Position numbers and translations under genes: made by a program
In this document: positions 27,450 through 37,193 of the stretch, piece after piece
How positions within the stretch are numbered: position 1 is the stretch's first letter
Layout of the letters: the number at the start of each line of letters is the position of its first letter
The notes under the pieces: model-generated
Seen by the model: the letters and a program-made list of their open reading frames with translations, nothing else
Database searches by the model: none
What the model was told of the DNA's origin: nothing
NCBI RefSeq assembly: GCF_025370785.1
Contig: NZ_JAMXFA010000005.1
Span: forward strand, 62,001 to 126,000
Source of the DNA: Laspinema olomoucense D3b
GTDB taxonomy: Bacteria; Cyanobacteriota; Cyanobacteriia; Cyanobacteriales; Laspinemataceae
Reading direction: 5' to 3'
Length of the DNA: 64,000 bases

Positions 27450-30400
27450 CACCGCTGCTTCATCACCACCAAAGTAATATCATCAAACACCTTCTGTTCC
27501 CCAATAAACTCCCGCACATCCTGAATCACCCCGGAACGAATCGCCTCTGCCGACTCCTGCCAATACTGCGACACCACCGCACACAATCGGTCCATCCCAT
27601 AAAACTCTCCCGCCATATTTTCCGCCTCCGGTATCCCATCGGTATAAAGCACCACCCCATCCCCAGGATTTAACTCTACTTCTGCCTGAGTAATAAAATC
27701 AGAAATATCTAACTCTAACCCCACAGGAAATCCTAAATCAATCGTATCAATCCGCTCAATTTCTCCCGTTCCACGAACAACTAAAACCTCCTCATGTTGT
27801 CCCGTAATCCGCAACACGCGATCGGCATAATCCAGCAACGCTAAAGTCAGATTCTTATCCGTCCGCATCCGGGCTACGTTGTCATGAATCATCCGGTTAA
27901 TCGTATTTAAAAACTTCACGTAATCCCTTTCATCGTTCACCAACAAAGTCCGCACAGCCGTTTGGACCATCACCATCACCATTCCCGCTTCTAATCCATG
28001 TCCCGTGACATCCCCAATCCCGATTTTGATATGTCCCTCATGGTTGAGCACATCATAATAATCTCCCCCAATTTCATCGGCGGGCTCCATAAATCCCGCA
28101 ATTTCTAACCCAGGAATCGCCTGCAATTCTTCATAGCGAGGCAGCATTTTTTGTTGCAGTTGGCGGGTGACATCCAGTTCCGCACTCATCCGCAGGTTGT
28201 CGGATTTGAGCAGTTCATTGAGGGCGCTGATTTCTTCGTTGGCTTCCGCGAGTTGGGCGGTACGTTCGATGACTTTATCTTCTAAGGTGCGATAGAGTTG
28301 GGCATTTTCTAGGGAAATTGCTGCTTGGGCGGAGATGACTTGTAACAGTTCGATGCGTTCTTTTGTAAATGCCCCAGTTGCTAAGTTATTTTCTAGGTAG
28401 ATAATGCCTGTGAGTTGTCCTTGATTGAGGATAGGCGCACATAAAACTGACTTAGGTTGATTCTGAACAATATAAGAATCGGTGGTAAAAGTGCCATCAT
28501 TCGCCGCATCATTTAAGATGACGCTGGACTGAGTGCGGGCCACATAGTGGACGATCGCACTCGACAGTTCCAGACTCTCTTCGATTGGCACCGACTGCAC
28601 AGCGATCGCCTCTGAACCATTGACAATTCCCGTAGCTTCAATCGATAATTTTCCGGCGACGGGCAAAATCAGAAACCCTTTTTGAGCCCCGGCATTCTCA
28701 ATCGTCAGCCGCATCAATTTATCCAGCAATTGATCTAAAACAATTTCGCTGGCAATGGCTTGGGAGGCTTTAACAACCGTTTCGATATCTAACCCTTTGC
28801 CATCCCGACCCGTTGTCGTCACGGGTAGCGTCCCGGTTTCTCCACGGCGCTGGGTGACTTTAACTAGAAGGTTGGGATAAGTTTCTGATAGGCATTTGAG
28901 TTTGGCCGTTGCTCCCCAGCTTGCATAACAAGCGTAGGCATTTTTAAGGTAAAACTGCCCAATTTCTTCTCGGTCCAGAGTCAAATAATATTCAGCCGCT
29001 CGTTCGTAGGCTAATCCTTCTTCATGAATAAACCCTTGTTTCCTGGCTCCTTGAATCGCTTTTTCGTACAGGGTTTGAGCGTCCAAATAGTTGCCAGAGA
29101 TGCGCGCCAGTTCCGCTTCTACCAAGTCGTATTTGTTTTGATAATTCTCCGGCGCATATTTCGCCCATTCTTTCATTAATTCTTGATTTGAACGGGCTTT
29201 TTCCAGAAATTCTGCTTTTTTGAGGGTGGGGATAGATTCGCTATGACAAACCGATACAAGAGCTAAAGAGTAATAAAATCTATGCTGGGGAAAGACAACA
29301 TACGAAGAAGAACTCTCTCCATATAGTTCGGCTTTTTGAGCAGCTTCTAATGCGCTATCAAACTGATTTAAGTAGTAAAAAACGAAAGCTTTCGATAAGT
29401 AAGCTATACAGAGTAAGAATGTAGCATTCATCTCCACCCACTCTGCTAATATCTGTTCCTCTTCTTCCCAAGACTTACCAACAGTTAAGCCATAATACTC
29501 AAAATCTTCTTTGAGTAAGTTTAAAGGAATACCCTGCAACGCTCGGTTCCAATAAACAGAATAGATTTGCTTTAATTTAATGATTAATTGTGTGTATTGC
29601 TCATGCTTTGGCAAAAATTCTAGTAAATTGACACCAGCAAATATTGAATAACAGCAATAATCCAGTGCATTATAACAAGCATTTTCAAAATTGCCGGTTT
29701 CTATGCCCACTTGAATCCCTTCTTGCATCTGTGCGAGTGGTATGTCACGAAATGACTCTTTCCAATGCCGAATCCCAATACTGTAATGGATGACTAGGGC
29801 TTTGAGGTTTCCTAACTCCATTTTGTCCTTTAACATTAAAGAGAGTTGACAAAACTGATGTCCCCACTCAATATTTTTGAGAACGCCGCACAAAAGTTGA
29901 GCATAAAAAATGTAGGCTCCTGCTGCCAAAGGTGAATTGCCATTTTGGATGCAAAACTTAACGGATACCATCGTCACCAAAGGACATAATAAGGGATCCG
30001 TAATAATTGTGGCTGATGTGACAGTCAGTAAAATCCTTAGCGCTGCAAGCTGATAGGGGTCGGTCATTTCCGGCAGATTGGCTAAATCCTCAATCTTTCG
30101 GTCACCCAATAGCTCTTTTATCAGATTCTCTTCTGCTTCAATCTGTTCCGGGGTAGGAGTTCGAGGCAGCACCACACCCAAGGGTTCCAAAATTTCTAAA
30201 GCAGTATCAATCACCGACTGTAACTGAAATTGCGCGTACTGGGATTGAATTTTTAGCTCATAAATTTTGACCCGCTCAAGTAGAGATTGAGCTTCTTGCA
30301 AAACCACAGCCCCTAATTGTTCCGCATCTTCAAACCGCGTATTCAGATAATACACTTCTACAGTTTCTACATGAAGTGCCAGAGTAAACTCATATTCAGT

Positions 30401-32797
30401 TTGCCAGCTATCTGGAGGCAGAAGTGCTAACCCCGCTTCTAAATATTGGAGAGCGGGTTCATACGCGGTAGAATCCTTGGCTTTTTTTCCGGCTTTCAAA
30501 TTCAAACGAGCCAGTTGATTTTTCTCAGAATCCGTCGCAATTAATTCCGCCCCCTTATTGAGTTGGTTGACAATATCAAAGATATTCTCTTCCAAGCTAT
30601 CGGATGGGGTGTTCTGTAGGAATAACCGCCCAATATTGAGGTGGAATTCTTTTTTCTGGGCTTCGGGAATCAAAGAATAGGCCGCTTGCTGAACCCGGTC
30701 ATGCAAAAATTTGTACGGAATATAAGCGGGATAACTGGCAAACAATTCTACTGATGAATCAGGACTTTCTAACATGAGCGCCTCTCGATCCCACAGCATC
30801 GGAGTTTTGTAGGCATCGGTCAAGGGAACAATCAACCCTTCCTGAAGTGCGGATAACAAATCGTTCGCGGTTGCTGAAATAGATTTAGCATTGACCACGG
30901 ACAAGGTTTCTAAATCAAATCGGTTTCCAATACAAGCTGCAAGTTTCAGGACGTTCTGGCTACTGGCATGGAGCTTGCCAATTTTATTGACCATTAACTC
31001 CACCACATTATCGGTGATTCCGACTTGTTGGATAGAGTCCATATTCCATTCCCAATTCCCAGAATTGTAGTTAAAAGAGAGAAACTTTTCCTGATATAAA
31101 TATTCCAGTAATTGAGTCAAGAAAAATGGATTGCCCCCAGTCTTACTGAAAACCAGTTCAGTTAACGCCTCAGATTCCGCAGTGGAAACATTCAAAGTAT
31201 CCCCAATTAATTGGCTAACTTGTTCAATCAATAAAGCCTGAAGCTGAATCGCATCCACTTGAGTCCCCGCTTTTTGAATCCGCTCTACGGTTAAGATAAA
31301 CGGATGAGTAGGACTCACTTCATTGTCTCGATAAGCGCCAATGGTTAGCAGGTATTGGTTGTCCGCATCACTCAGGAGTTGTTCCAGCAACTTCAATGAG
31401 GCAGAATCGGCCCACTGGAGATCATCGATAAACATCACTACAGGATGTTCGGCTTGGGCAAAAACACTTACAAATTGTTGAAAGACTAAGTTAAAACGAT
31501 TCTGAGCCTCGGTTGGTCCCAACTGGGGAACGGGAGGCTGTTTACCAATAATCAGTTCTAATTCAGGCATCACTTCAATGATTACCTGACTGTTATTTCC
31601 CAACGCATTTAATAGCTTTTGCTTCCAGATTTCCAGTTGACCTTCACTTTCCGTGAGCAACTGGCGGATTAATTCTTGAAAGGCTTGAATCAGGGAACTA
31701 TAGGGAATATTTCGTTTAAATTGGTCAAACTTACCGGAGATGAAATATCCTCGGGATTTGACTAGAGGTTTTTGAACTTCATTAACTAAGGCTGACTTAC
31801 CCACACCGGAATAACCCGCTACTAATATCAGGACGGGAGTTCCTTGACCGAGACTATCCCAACTGTTTAAGAGTTGTTGAACTTCCTGTTCTCTTCCGTA
31901 GAGTTTCTGGGGAATTTGGAATTTATCGGATTGGTCCTGAGTTGCTAAAGGAAATGCGGAAATTTCGCCGTTGGTCTGTAATTGATGTAAACAAGTTTCT
32001 AAGTCTAATTTTAACCCTCGGGCACTTTGATATCGCTCCTCGGCAGTTTTTGCCATCAGTTTCATGACCAAATCAGAAACAACCTGGGGAATCTTGGGGT
32101 CAATTTGAGCCGGTGGCACAGGCTGTCTGGCGATGTGAGAGTGAACCAGTTCTAAGGGTTCCGTGGCTGTAAAAGGAAGTTGATGGGTCAGTAGTTCGTA
32201 GAACGTCACTCCTAACGAATAAAAATCCGTGCGGTAATCGATCGCCCGGTTCATGCGTCCGGTTTGTTCTGGGGAAATATAAGCTAAGGTTCCTTCCAGG
32301 CGATCGGGGTTGAGAATCGTCGGATTTTCCCGAGACAAAACGCTGGAGATGCCAAAATCGATGATTTTAACTTCCCCAGCTTCTGGGTTATAGACAATAT
32401 TCGAGGGGTTAATATCCTTGTGAATGATATTAGCGGCATGGATTTCTCCTAAACTTTCGGCGATGGCGATCGCCAGAGTCAGAAATTCCCCCAGGGGAAA
32501 CGGGCGTTCCGTCATCCAACCCTTTAAAGATTTACCGCCAAAATCTTCTAAAGTCATCACCAGACTGTTCTGGTATCGGTGCAAATCGTAGACTTGAACG
32601 ACCCCCTTCCCCGCCAAGGACCGGGTAATTTCATATTCCTGCTTGTAGCGGGTGAGTTCAGAGGGGTTCGGATAATCTTGTTTAAGAACTTTCAAAATTA
32701 TCCGTTGATTGTCCCGTTCTCGAATCCCCCGATAAACTAATGAATTGGCACTTTCATAAATAGGGCTGAGGATTTGGTAACCAGTTAAATCAGTCAT
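27449..32797 (-). CDS. Giant Ser/Thr kinase-AAA ATPase-GAF-SpoIIE phosphatase regulator
   Basis: A 1782-residue multidomain signalling protein. Residues about 1-270 are a eukaryotic-type kinase with the catalytic loop HKDINPSNIVY and IIDFGIS. About 300-560 is an AAA_16-type ATPase with P-loop GYSGVGKS and Walker B MFIDDLQWADS. A long helical, TPR-like region follows to about 1330, then a GAF domain (about 1370-1515), a coiled coil, and a SpoIIE/PP2C phosphatase with EIGGDYYD, GDVTGHG and VLYTDGIPEA. All catalytic motifs look intact, so it both phosphorylates and dephosphorylates Ser/Thr. The ATG is chosen for the GGAG 9 bp upstream. It follows a cyclodehydratase and an amidohydrolase in the same direction; the kinase/AAA front end resembles regulator fusions described next to TOMM biosynthesis genes. 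Confidence 0.9.
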   Translation of the reverse strand: MTDLTGYQILSPIYESANSLVYRGIRERDNQRIILKVLKQDYPNPSELTRYKQEYEITRSLAGKGVVQVYDLHRYQNSLVMTLEDFGGKSLKGWMTERPFPLGEFLTLAIAIAESLGEIHAANIIHKDINPSNIVYNPEAGEVKIIDFGISSVLSRENPTILNPDRLEGTLAYISPEQTGRMNRAIDYRTDFYSLGVTFYELLTHQLPFTATEPLELVHSHIARQPVPPAQIDPKIPQVVSDLVMKLMAKTAEERYQSARGLKLDLETCLHQLQTNGEISAFPLATQDQSDKFQIPQKLYGREQEVQQLLNSWDSLGQGTPVLILVAGYSGVGKSALVNEVQKPLVKSRGYFISGKFDQFKRNIPYSSLIQAFQELIRQLLTESEGQLEIWKQKLLNALGNNSQVIIEVMPELELIIGKQPPVPQLGPTEAQNRFNLVFQQFVSVFAQAEHPVVMFIDDLQWADSASLKLLEQLLSDADNQYLLTIGAYRDNEVSPTHPFILTVERIQKAGTQVDAIQLQALLIEQVSQLIGDTLNVSTAESEALTELVFSKTGGNPFFLTQLLEYLYQEKFLSFNYNSGNWEWNMDSIQQVGITDNVVELMVNKIGKLHASSQNVLKLAACIGNRFDLETLSVVNAKSISATANDLLSALQEGLIVPLTDAYKTPMLWDREALMLESPDSSVELFASYPAYIPYKFLHDRVQQAAYSLIPEAQKKEFHLNIGRLFLQNTPSDSLEENIFDIVNQLNKGAELIATDSEKNQLARLNLKAGKKAKDSTAYEPALQYLEAGLALLPPDSWQTEYEFTLALHVETVEVYYLNTRFEDAEQLGAVVLQEAQSLLERVKIYELKIQSQYAQFQLQSVIDTALEILEPLGVVLPRTPTPEQIEAEENLIKELLGDRKIEDLANLPEMTDPYQLAALRILLTVTSATIITDPLLCPLVTMVSVKFCIQNGNSPLAAGAYIFYAQLLCGVLKNIEWGHQFCQLSLMLKDKMELGNLKALVIHYSIGIRHWKESFRDIPLAQMQEGIQVGIETGNFENACYNALDYCCYSIFAGVNLLEFLPKHEQYTQLIIKLKQIYSVYWNRALQGIPLNLLKEDFEYYGLTVGKSWEEEEQILAEWVEMNATFLLCIAYLSKAFVFYYLNQFDSALEAAQKAELYGESSSSYVVFPQHRFYYSLALVSVCHSESIPTLKKAEFLEKARSNQELMKEWAKYAPENYQNKYDLVEAELARISGNYLDAQTLYEKAIQGARKQGFIHEEGLAYERAAEYYLTLDREEIGQFYLKNAYACYASWGATAKLKCLSETYPNLLVKVTQRRGETGTLPVTTTGRDGKGLDIETVVKASQAIASEIVLDQLLDKLMRLTIENAGAQKGFLILPVAGKLSIEATGIVNGSEAIAVQSVPIEESLELSSAIVHYVARTQSSVILNDAANDGTFTTDSYIVQNQPKSVLCAPILNQGQLTGIIYLENNLATGAFTKERIELLQVISAQAAISLENAQLYRTLEDKVIERTAQLAEANEEISALNELLKSDNLRMSAELDVTRQLQQKMLPRYEELQAIPGLEIAGFMEPADEIGGDYYDVLNHEGHIKIGIGDVTGHGLEAGMVMVMVQTAVRTLLVNDERDYVKFLNTINRMIHDNVARMRTDKNLTLALLDYADRVLRITGQHEEVLVVRGTGEIERIDTIDLGFPVGLELDISDFITQAEVELNPGDGVVLYTDGIPEAENMAGEFYGMDRLCAVVSQYWQESAEAIRSGVIQDVREFIGEQKVFDDITLVVMKQR

Positions 32798-32889
32798 TTT
32801 TAAACTCTCCGGAAATGATATTGAGTCGGTGAAGCTGGAGCAGCACCCCATCCCCCAAATTTTGAACCCTACAGGTTAAAACCGCCATA

Positions 32890-33987
32890 TTACTGGGCGT
32901 TGATTGATTCCAACCCATAAAAACGAACCGCGTTATCCCAAAGAATCTTTTGGACAAGTGTGGGGGAGAGTCGCTCTGCCAGAGCCACGGCTTCCCCCAC
33001 AATATTAGGTTTATGATCCATGTGGGGATAGTCTGAACCAAAAATTAAATTATCAGCGCCAATATAATCAATCATCTGCCCTAAATACGGCTCACCTGGC
33101 TCGATTTCGATAAAGCATTGACGGCGAAAATACTCCGACGGCTTCATCTTCACCCGGTCTTTAACCTCCCAGTAAAGGTTCTCATACTCTTCATCCAGTC
33201 GCCATAGCCAATAAGGGAGCCAACCACAGCCAGACTCCAGAAAACCAACTCTTAGCTGAGGGTGGCGCTCTAATACCCCTCCTTCAATCAATGCCAACAA
33301 CGCCATCATCTGTTCCGTGGGATGAGAGCAAGCGTGCAGGGCAAAGCGAGTGTTAAAGCGATCCGCACCAGTGGTTGGCAATCGGCTGTGAGTCCCTTCA
33401 TGGAGTCCCACCGCCATGTTTAATTCCTCGCATTGGTTCCAAAATGGCTCATAAGCCGGGTCGCTTAAGATTCTCCCCTTGACTGGGTTGGGGCGCAAAT
33501 ATACCGCTTTCCAGCCAAACTCTGCTATCCGGTGCAATTCTATCACCATTTCCTCGGGGGCGTGGCAGTTAATCGCTCCCACACCTTTGAGCTTTTGTGG
33601 TGCATAGCTGCAAAAATCTCGCAGCCAATTATTATAAGCGCGAGTAAAGGCCCCTGCCAGCCGGGGTTCCATGTTATCAATCGCTAACAGCCACAGTCCA
33701 TGAGTTGGATAAATGAACGCGATATCAATCCCCATCTGCTGCATCGCCCGGACATGGGACTCGGCATCAAAGCCACTCAATACAGACATGGGGTGAGCCT
33801 GTTGGATTTGTTTAGCCCCCTCGCGACTGACTTGCTGGGAGATTTTATGAGTCACGGGCTCCCCCTTGATTTTAAAATCCGGTGATGGAGCAAAACTTTT
33901 AAAGGCCAGTTCTAAATACTTTTCCCACATATCAGGCGGTTCAAATACATGGGAATCCGCATCTATAATTTGATATCCGTTCAGCAT
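32890..33987 (-). CDS. Amidohydrolase-2 family metal-dependent hydrolase
   Basis: A 365-residue TIM-barrel protein of the ACMSD-like amidohydrolase group. The N-terminal metal motif is IIDADSHVFEP, a mid-protein HEGTHSR supplies another ligand, and FGSDYPHMD near residue 345 gives the final Asp. Members hydrolyse or decarboxylate small ring-containing substrates. It sits between the fused cyclodehydratase (81 bp upstream) and the giant kinase (92 bp downstream), all on the minus strand. In bottromycin-type RiPP clusters an amidohydrolase acts on the modified peptide, so a role here in azoline peptide maturation is possible, but that is inference from context. Confidence 0.82.
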   Translation of the reverse strand: MLNGYQIIDADSHVFEPPDMWEKYLELAFKSFAPSPDFKIKGEPVTHKISQQVSREGAKQIQQAHPMSVLSGFDAESHVRAMQQMGIDIAFIYPTHGLWLLAIDNMEPRLAGAFTRAYNNWLRDFCSYAPQKLKGVGAINCHAPEEMVIELHRIAEFGWKAVYLRPNPVKGRILSDPAYEPFWNQCEELNMAVGLHEGTHSRLPTTGADRFNTRFALHACSHPTEQMMALLALIEGGVLERHPQLRVGFLESGCGWLPYWLWRLDEEYENLYWEVKDRVKMKPSEYFRRQCFIEIEPGEPYLGQMIDYIGADNLIFGSDYPHMDHKPNIVGEAVALAERLSPTLVQKILWDNAVRFYGLESINAQ

Positions 33988-34068
33988 TCGTCTGGGTTAT
34001 GAATGGGATAATAGCTTAAGCCATTATCTCAAAGAGAGGGTCAGTATTTGCAAGTAATTTACCCCAAG

Positions 34069-36357
34069 TTACATCCACATGGGAAATGGGTTCAATTCAT
34101 GTTCTGAAGTCGGTTCTTTTACCCAACCCAATTTAACCGGAATCTCATACAGTCGGCCCTCTCCCAGCCGTTTCCAAAAATGGCGCATTCCTGGAACAAT
34201 CACTTTAACAGCTTTCAATCCGATATCAACTCGGGACCGATCCAAAACCAGCATTTCCATACCCTGTTGCTGGACAATCTGCTGGCAAGTCCTAATATCT
34301 TCTAACAGGTCGTCACTCCACCGTTGAGGATAATCCGCAACTACTTTGAGGGGGACGCTTCCATCGGGAACCAGGTAGGGCTGATTTTCTAGGGTAGCAG
34401 TTTTCCACCAGTTTATAGCAAGTGGGTCATAGGATCGATATTCGGTGGTCCCATCGGCATGGGCTGATAACACCGCAGGAAGGATTTGATTCACCTCAGT
34501 TAAAGCTCTTTGGATTGCCAGTTTGGGATCAAAATGAGTACCATAACCCAGCACGATGTCTTCTACTGGGCGATCGGTCCGGCGAGTCACTGCGGCAAAT
34601 GTGGGAATATTCAGATCGCTGGTCAGATCCAGAGCCCAGACTTCTCGATGCAGGGTTTGATAATAATCTTTCAGGGCTTGAAAATAGGGTTCATCAAAAC
34701 TTTCTAATTCTACTCTGGGTCGCTTCACGCGATTGTACCACCACAAGGCCACACAATCCCGTTCTACCAATTCCAAAAAGCCCTGCAAAATTGCTTCTTC
34801 TAGGCTATTCCCCGCAGCGCCTCCATTGGTATCTGCCCAACAGTCTGGCATGACGGGTTTGGGATAGCCATGATAGCAATAAGCCGTGGGGAGATACTTA
34901 AACTCTTCGTGGGTTAACGACCAAACCGGCGTCCAATCAATTGCTCTCTCCTCATCAAAGGGTTCAGGAACCCTCTGAAAAAAGCTCGGACAACTCGCAT
35001 TCCATTCCGCCCGATTGTTGTATTGGTCTGGGCTGAAATTCATGCACCAATTCGGATGTATTGCCTTTTCTCCCAAGGCTTGATAACTACTTTTATGGCG
35101 AATTTCATCCTCTTGAAACACGCCAGAATAGCGTTCCACTGCCTCCCCCAATGCGCTGGCTCTTGCTTGAGCGTCCGTCCTTCCTTTCCCCGCACTTCTG
35201 CCCATGAGATTTTGCCGCAAGGAGTGCAAATCATCAAACATTGAAGCAAAATGATGTCGAGCTGCATAAATATGGAGTAACTGATTAGAATCGGGTGAAA
35301 CATTTATCAGTTCTCGAACTACGCCAGTAATCGGGCTAATCTGATGTTGATATTTTTTGAGGGTTTCTTCCGGTGACAAGCAACGGTGTCCCCCATCAGC
35401 CGTAAAAACTTTTTTCCGATGTCCTAAAACAATAGGAATCGGTACACTGTTTAACCCGTTTTGAATTTCTCCACAGACTGGACATTGAGGACGCTTAACT
35501 AAAATATGATTTTGAGTCTCTAAAGACAGGGTATCGTAGGTAACCAGAATTCCTTCTAGCCGTTTATTCTCACCTCGAACAACCCATTTAAATACTTCTG
35601 TAGCCGCCATGCCTAACGCAGTTTGCAGCGTCGAGGGAAGGGTCACCTGTGGAATAGATAAAGGGGTAGAAATATCTGACTGTCTTCGGATAAACTCTTC
35701 AATGGGTCTGTTGCCTCGCAACCGTTGCGCTAGACATTCCCAACACCCAGTCTTTTGAGGGGAAAATATAGGTCCTAGCCAAACAACGGTTCCCACAGGT
35801 TTTACCAGCATCCAAGGGCGCTGGTTTTGTAAAGCCTGTTTGTTGACCTCTTCCAATTCTTCTTGGAGATAATCCTCAGTGAGGACAATTTCGATATCTC
35901 CTTCATCACAGACTTGTATCCCCAAGGTTTCAAGAGTAGCAATAAATTCTGAAGGAGAAAGCGCACCATAAGCCTTGACTGCAACTTTAGTGGTTTGCAA
36001 TCGATGGTTAGCATCCTGAGCATCAATATTTAACGTATCGCAAAAAGCCGCTAAATTAGAGGGTAGGGAATTATTGCATTCCACAATATAACCCTGTCGT
36101 TGCATTTCCACCAAAGCAGAAAAAGCTTGAACTCCCGCTGCAATAAAATCTTGGATACTCGGGTTTTCTGGAAGTAAATCCGGAATAATTTCTTCAACAA
36201 TTTCATCAACTGTCCGATTGCCGTCGATATAAGAGGCTAATAACTTGTGAGTCGGATTGCTAATTTCAACGAAGCCTCTTTCTGACAGTAAAAAAACTGC
36301 TTGTTTGTCGATATGTTGGCAATGAATTTGAAGTTTAAAACAAGGCTGATTAAGCAT
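34069..36357 (-). CDS. TOMM cyclodehydratase: leader-binding/C domain fused to YcaO
   Basis: A 762-residue protein with the layout of fused cyclodehydratases such as PatD. Residues about 1-100 form a PqqD/RRE-like leader-recognition domain (FLLSERGFVEISNPTHKLL, TVDEIVEEI). A ThiF-like segment follows (GTVVWLGPIFSP, CWECLAQRLRGNRP), then CPVCGE, which with the first Cys pair can bind zinc. The C-terminal half is YcaO: GKGRTDAQARASALGEAVERYS and NSLEEAILQGFLELVERD carry ATP- and Mg-binding acids. The tail ends NPFPMWM, proline-rich as in azoline-forming YcaO proteins. Function: ATP-dependent cyclisation of Cys/Ser/Thr in a ribosomal precursor. No flavin dehydrogenase is seen nearby, so azolines may remain unoxidised. 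Confidence 0.9.
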   Translation of the reverse strand: MLNQPCFKLQIHCQHIDKQAVFLLSERGFVEISNPTHKLLASYIDGNRTVDEIVEEIIPDLLPENPSIQDFIAAGVQAFSALVEMQRQGYIVECNNSLPSNLAAFCDTLNIDAQDANHRLQTTKVAVKAYGALSPSEFIATLETLGIQVCDEGDIEIVLTEDYLQEELEEVNKQALQNQRPWMLVKPVGTVVWLGPIFSPQKTGCWECLAQRLRGNRPIEEFIRRQSDISTPLSIPQVTLPSTLQTALGMAATEVFKWVVRGENKRLEGILVTYDTLSLETQNHILVKRPQCPVCGEIQNGLNSVPIPIVLGHRKKVFTADGGHRCLSPEETLKKYQHQISPITGVVRELINVSPDSNQLLHIYAARHHFASMFDDLHSLRQNLMGRSAGKGRTDAQARASALGEAVERYSGVFQEDEIRHKSSYQALGEKAIHPNWCMNFSPDQYNNRAEWNASCPSFFQRVPEPFDEERAIDWTPVWSLTHEEFKYLPTAYCYHGYPKPVMPDCWADTNGGAAGNSLEEAILQGFLELVERDCVALWWYNRVKRPRVELESFDEPYFQALKDYYQTLHREVWALDLTSDLNIPTFAAVTRRTDRPVEDIVLGYGTHFDPKLAIQRALTEVNQILPAVLSAHADGTTEYRSYDPLAINWWKTATLENQPYLVPDGSVPLKVVADYPQRWSDDLLEDIRTCQQIVQQQGMEMLVLDRSRVDIGLKAVKVIVPGMRHFWKRLGEGRLYEIPVKLGWVKEPTSEHELNPFPMWM

Positions 36358-36669
36358 AAATAAATTTTTTTAATATTTTTTATCTAAGATTTGACCAATA
36401 AATTAGTATGTTTATTCAAATTAAATTTTGAAAATTCCAAATTAATTCACACAAAAACACAATTATCATACAGGGTAATATGAGTAAGGTTAAATGTTAG
36501 CATTTTTTATAATTACAAGGTTTCCCCGACTTATAAGACCTATGTTTTTAAATAGTGGATATCTTAAATCACTAGCTATAAAAACGATTGATTCCTTACC
36601 CATCGACGAAACCTTATACAGGCTTTTTTCTAAGTAAGTGCCTTTTTTAACAAGCGAGAGTGACAGGTT
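36358..36669. other. AT-rich interval inside the RiPP-like locus
   Basis: AT-rich 312-bp gap between the cyclodehydratase gene and the candidate precursor gene. A 37-codon open frame exists on the minus strand at 36490-36603, with only a weak AAGG upstream, and I do not count it as a gene. No clear terminator is visible. A promoter for the cyclodehydratase could be here. Confidence 0.4.
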
Positions 36670-37149
36670 TTAGCAGGTAGTAGCTAAGGGAATATAAGGA
36701 TTAGGCGGTAAAGGAAATGGATGCTCAGGATTTTCATACTTCGCCTCTTTCAACCAAACATTACAACGCTCAATCCACACTTGTAATTCTGCTTCCGTCA
36801 CTCCGGTTTGAGGCCAAGGTGCATAAGGAATTTTTAAAATCATCTCCAGCCCGCCTTCATTACCTGGTTTGCTCCACATCCCCGCTTCACTCATTTGAAT
36901 TGAACCCAGAAAACTATCGGGATCTAGCTCTGCAATAAACCATTCAGCAGGGAAAAAAATGTGTTGATTTTCCAGAGCTTGATGTAAGCCCAATGTCATG
37001 ATTTCTTCTTTGAAAATTTTACCTGGCTCTTCATCTAGCCAAACTTGAACCAGAAGTTTTGAGAGTTCGACAATAGTCTTCCGAAAATTGGGAAGCCCTA
37101 AATCCTGATATCGACTTAAGCGCATTTCTTTTGACATTGGCTCGGACAT
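36670..37149 (-). CDS. Hypothetical protein; candidate TOMM precursor peptide
   Basis: A 159-residue protein of no family I recognise. The ATG is preceded by AGGGG at about 9 bp; an earlier in-frame ATG at 37191 lies inside a palindrome and lacks a ribosome-binding site. Most of the chain is predicted helical and acidic (NFRKTIVELSKLLVQVW, EELQVWIE-like stretches), with many aromatic residues. The last 16 residues are PFPLPPNPYIPLATTC: a proline-rich spacer followed by ATTC at the very C-terminus, that is, two Thr and one Cys that a cyclodehydratase could close. It is immediately upstream of the fused cyclodehydratase gene. It could instead be a partner protein of unrelated function. Confidence 0.6.
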   Translation of the reverse strand: MSEPMSKEMRLSRYQDLGLPNFRKTIVELSKLLVQVWLDEEPGKIFKEEIMTLGLHQALENQHIFFPAEWFIAELDPDSFLGSIQMSEAGMWSKPGNEGGLEMILKIPYAPWPQTGVTEAELQVWIERCNVWLKEAKYENPEHPFPLPPNPYIPLATTC

Positions 37150-37175
37150 TTGTTTTTCCCCTGTGTTCGTTGATA

Positions 37176-37193
37176 AGGTGCTAATTAGCACCT
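37176..37193. promoter_or_regulatory. 18-bp perfect palindrome in the leader of the candidate precursor gene
   Basis: AGGTGCTAA followed by its exact complement TTAGCACCT, 27 bp upstream of the preferred start codon. Size and symmetry fit the operator of a dimeric repressor; the regulator is unknown. Confidence 0.45.

Noticed and set aside
36490-36603. 37-codon open frame on the minus strand between cyclodehydratase and candidate precursor
   Set aside because: Could have been a small precursor peptide, but it has only a weak AAGG upstream, no C-terminal Cys/Ser/Thr cluster, and a composition expected from AT-rich spacer DNA.
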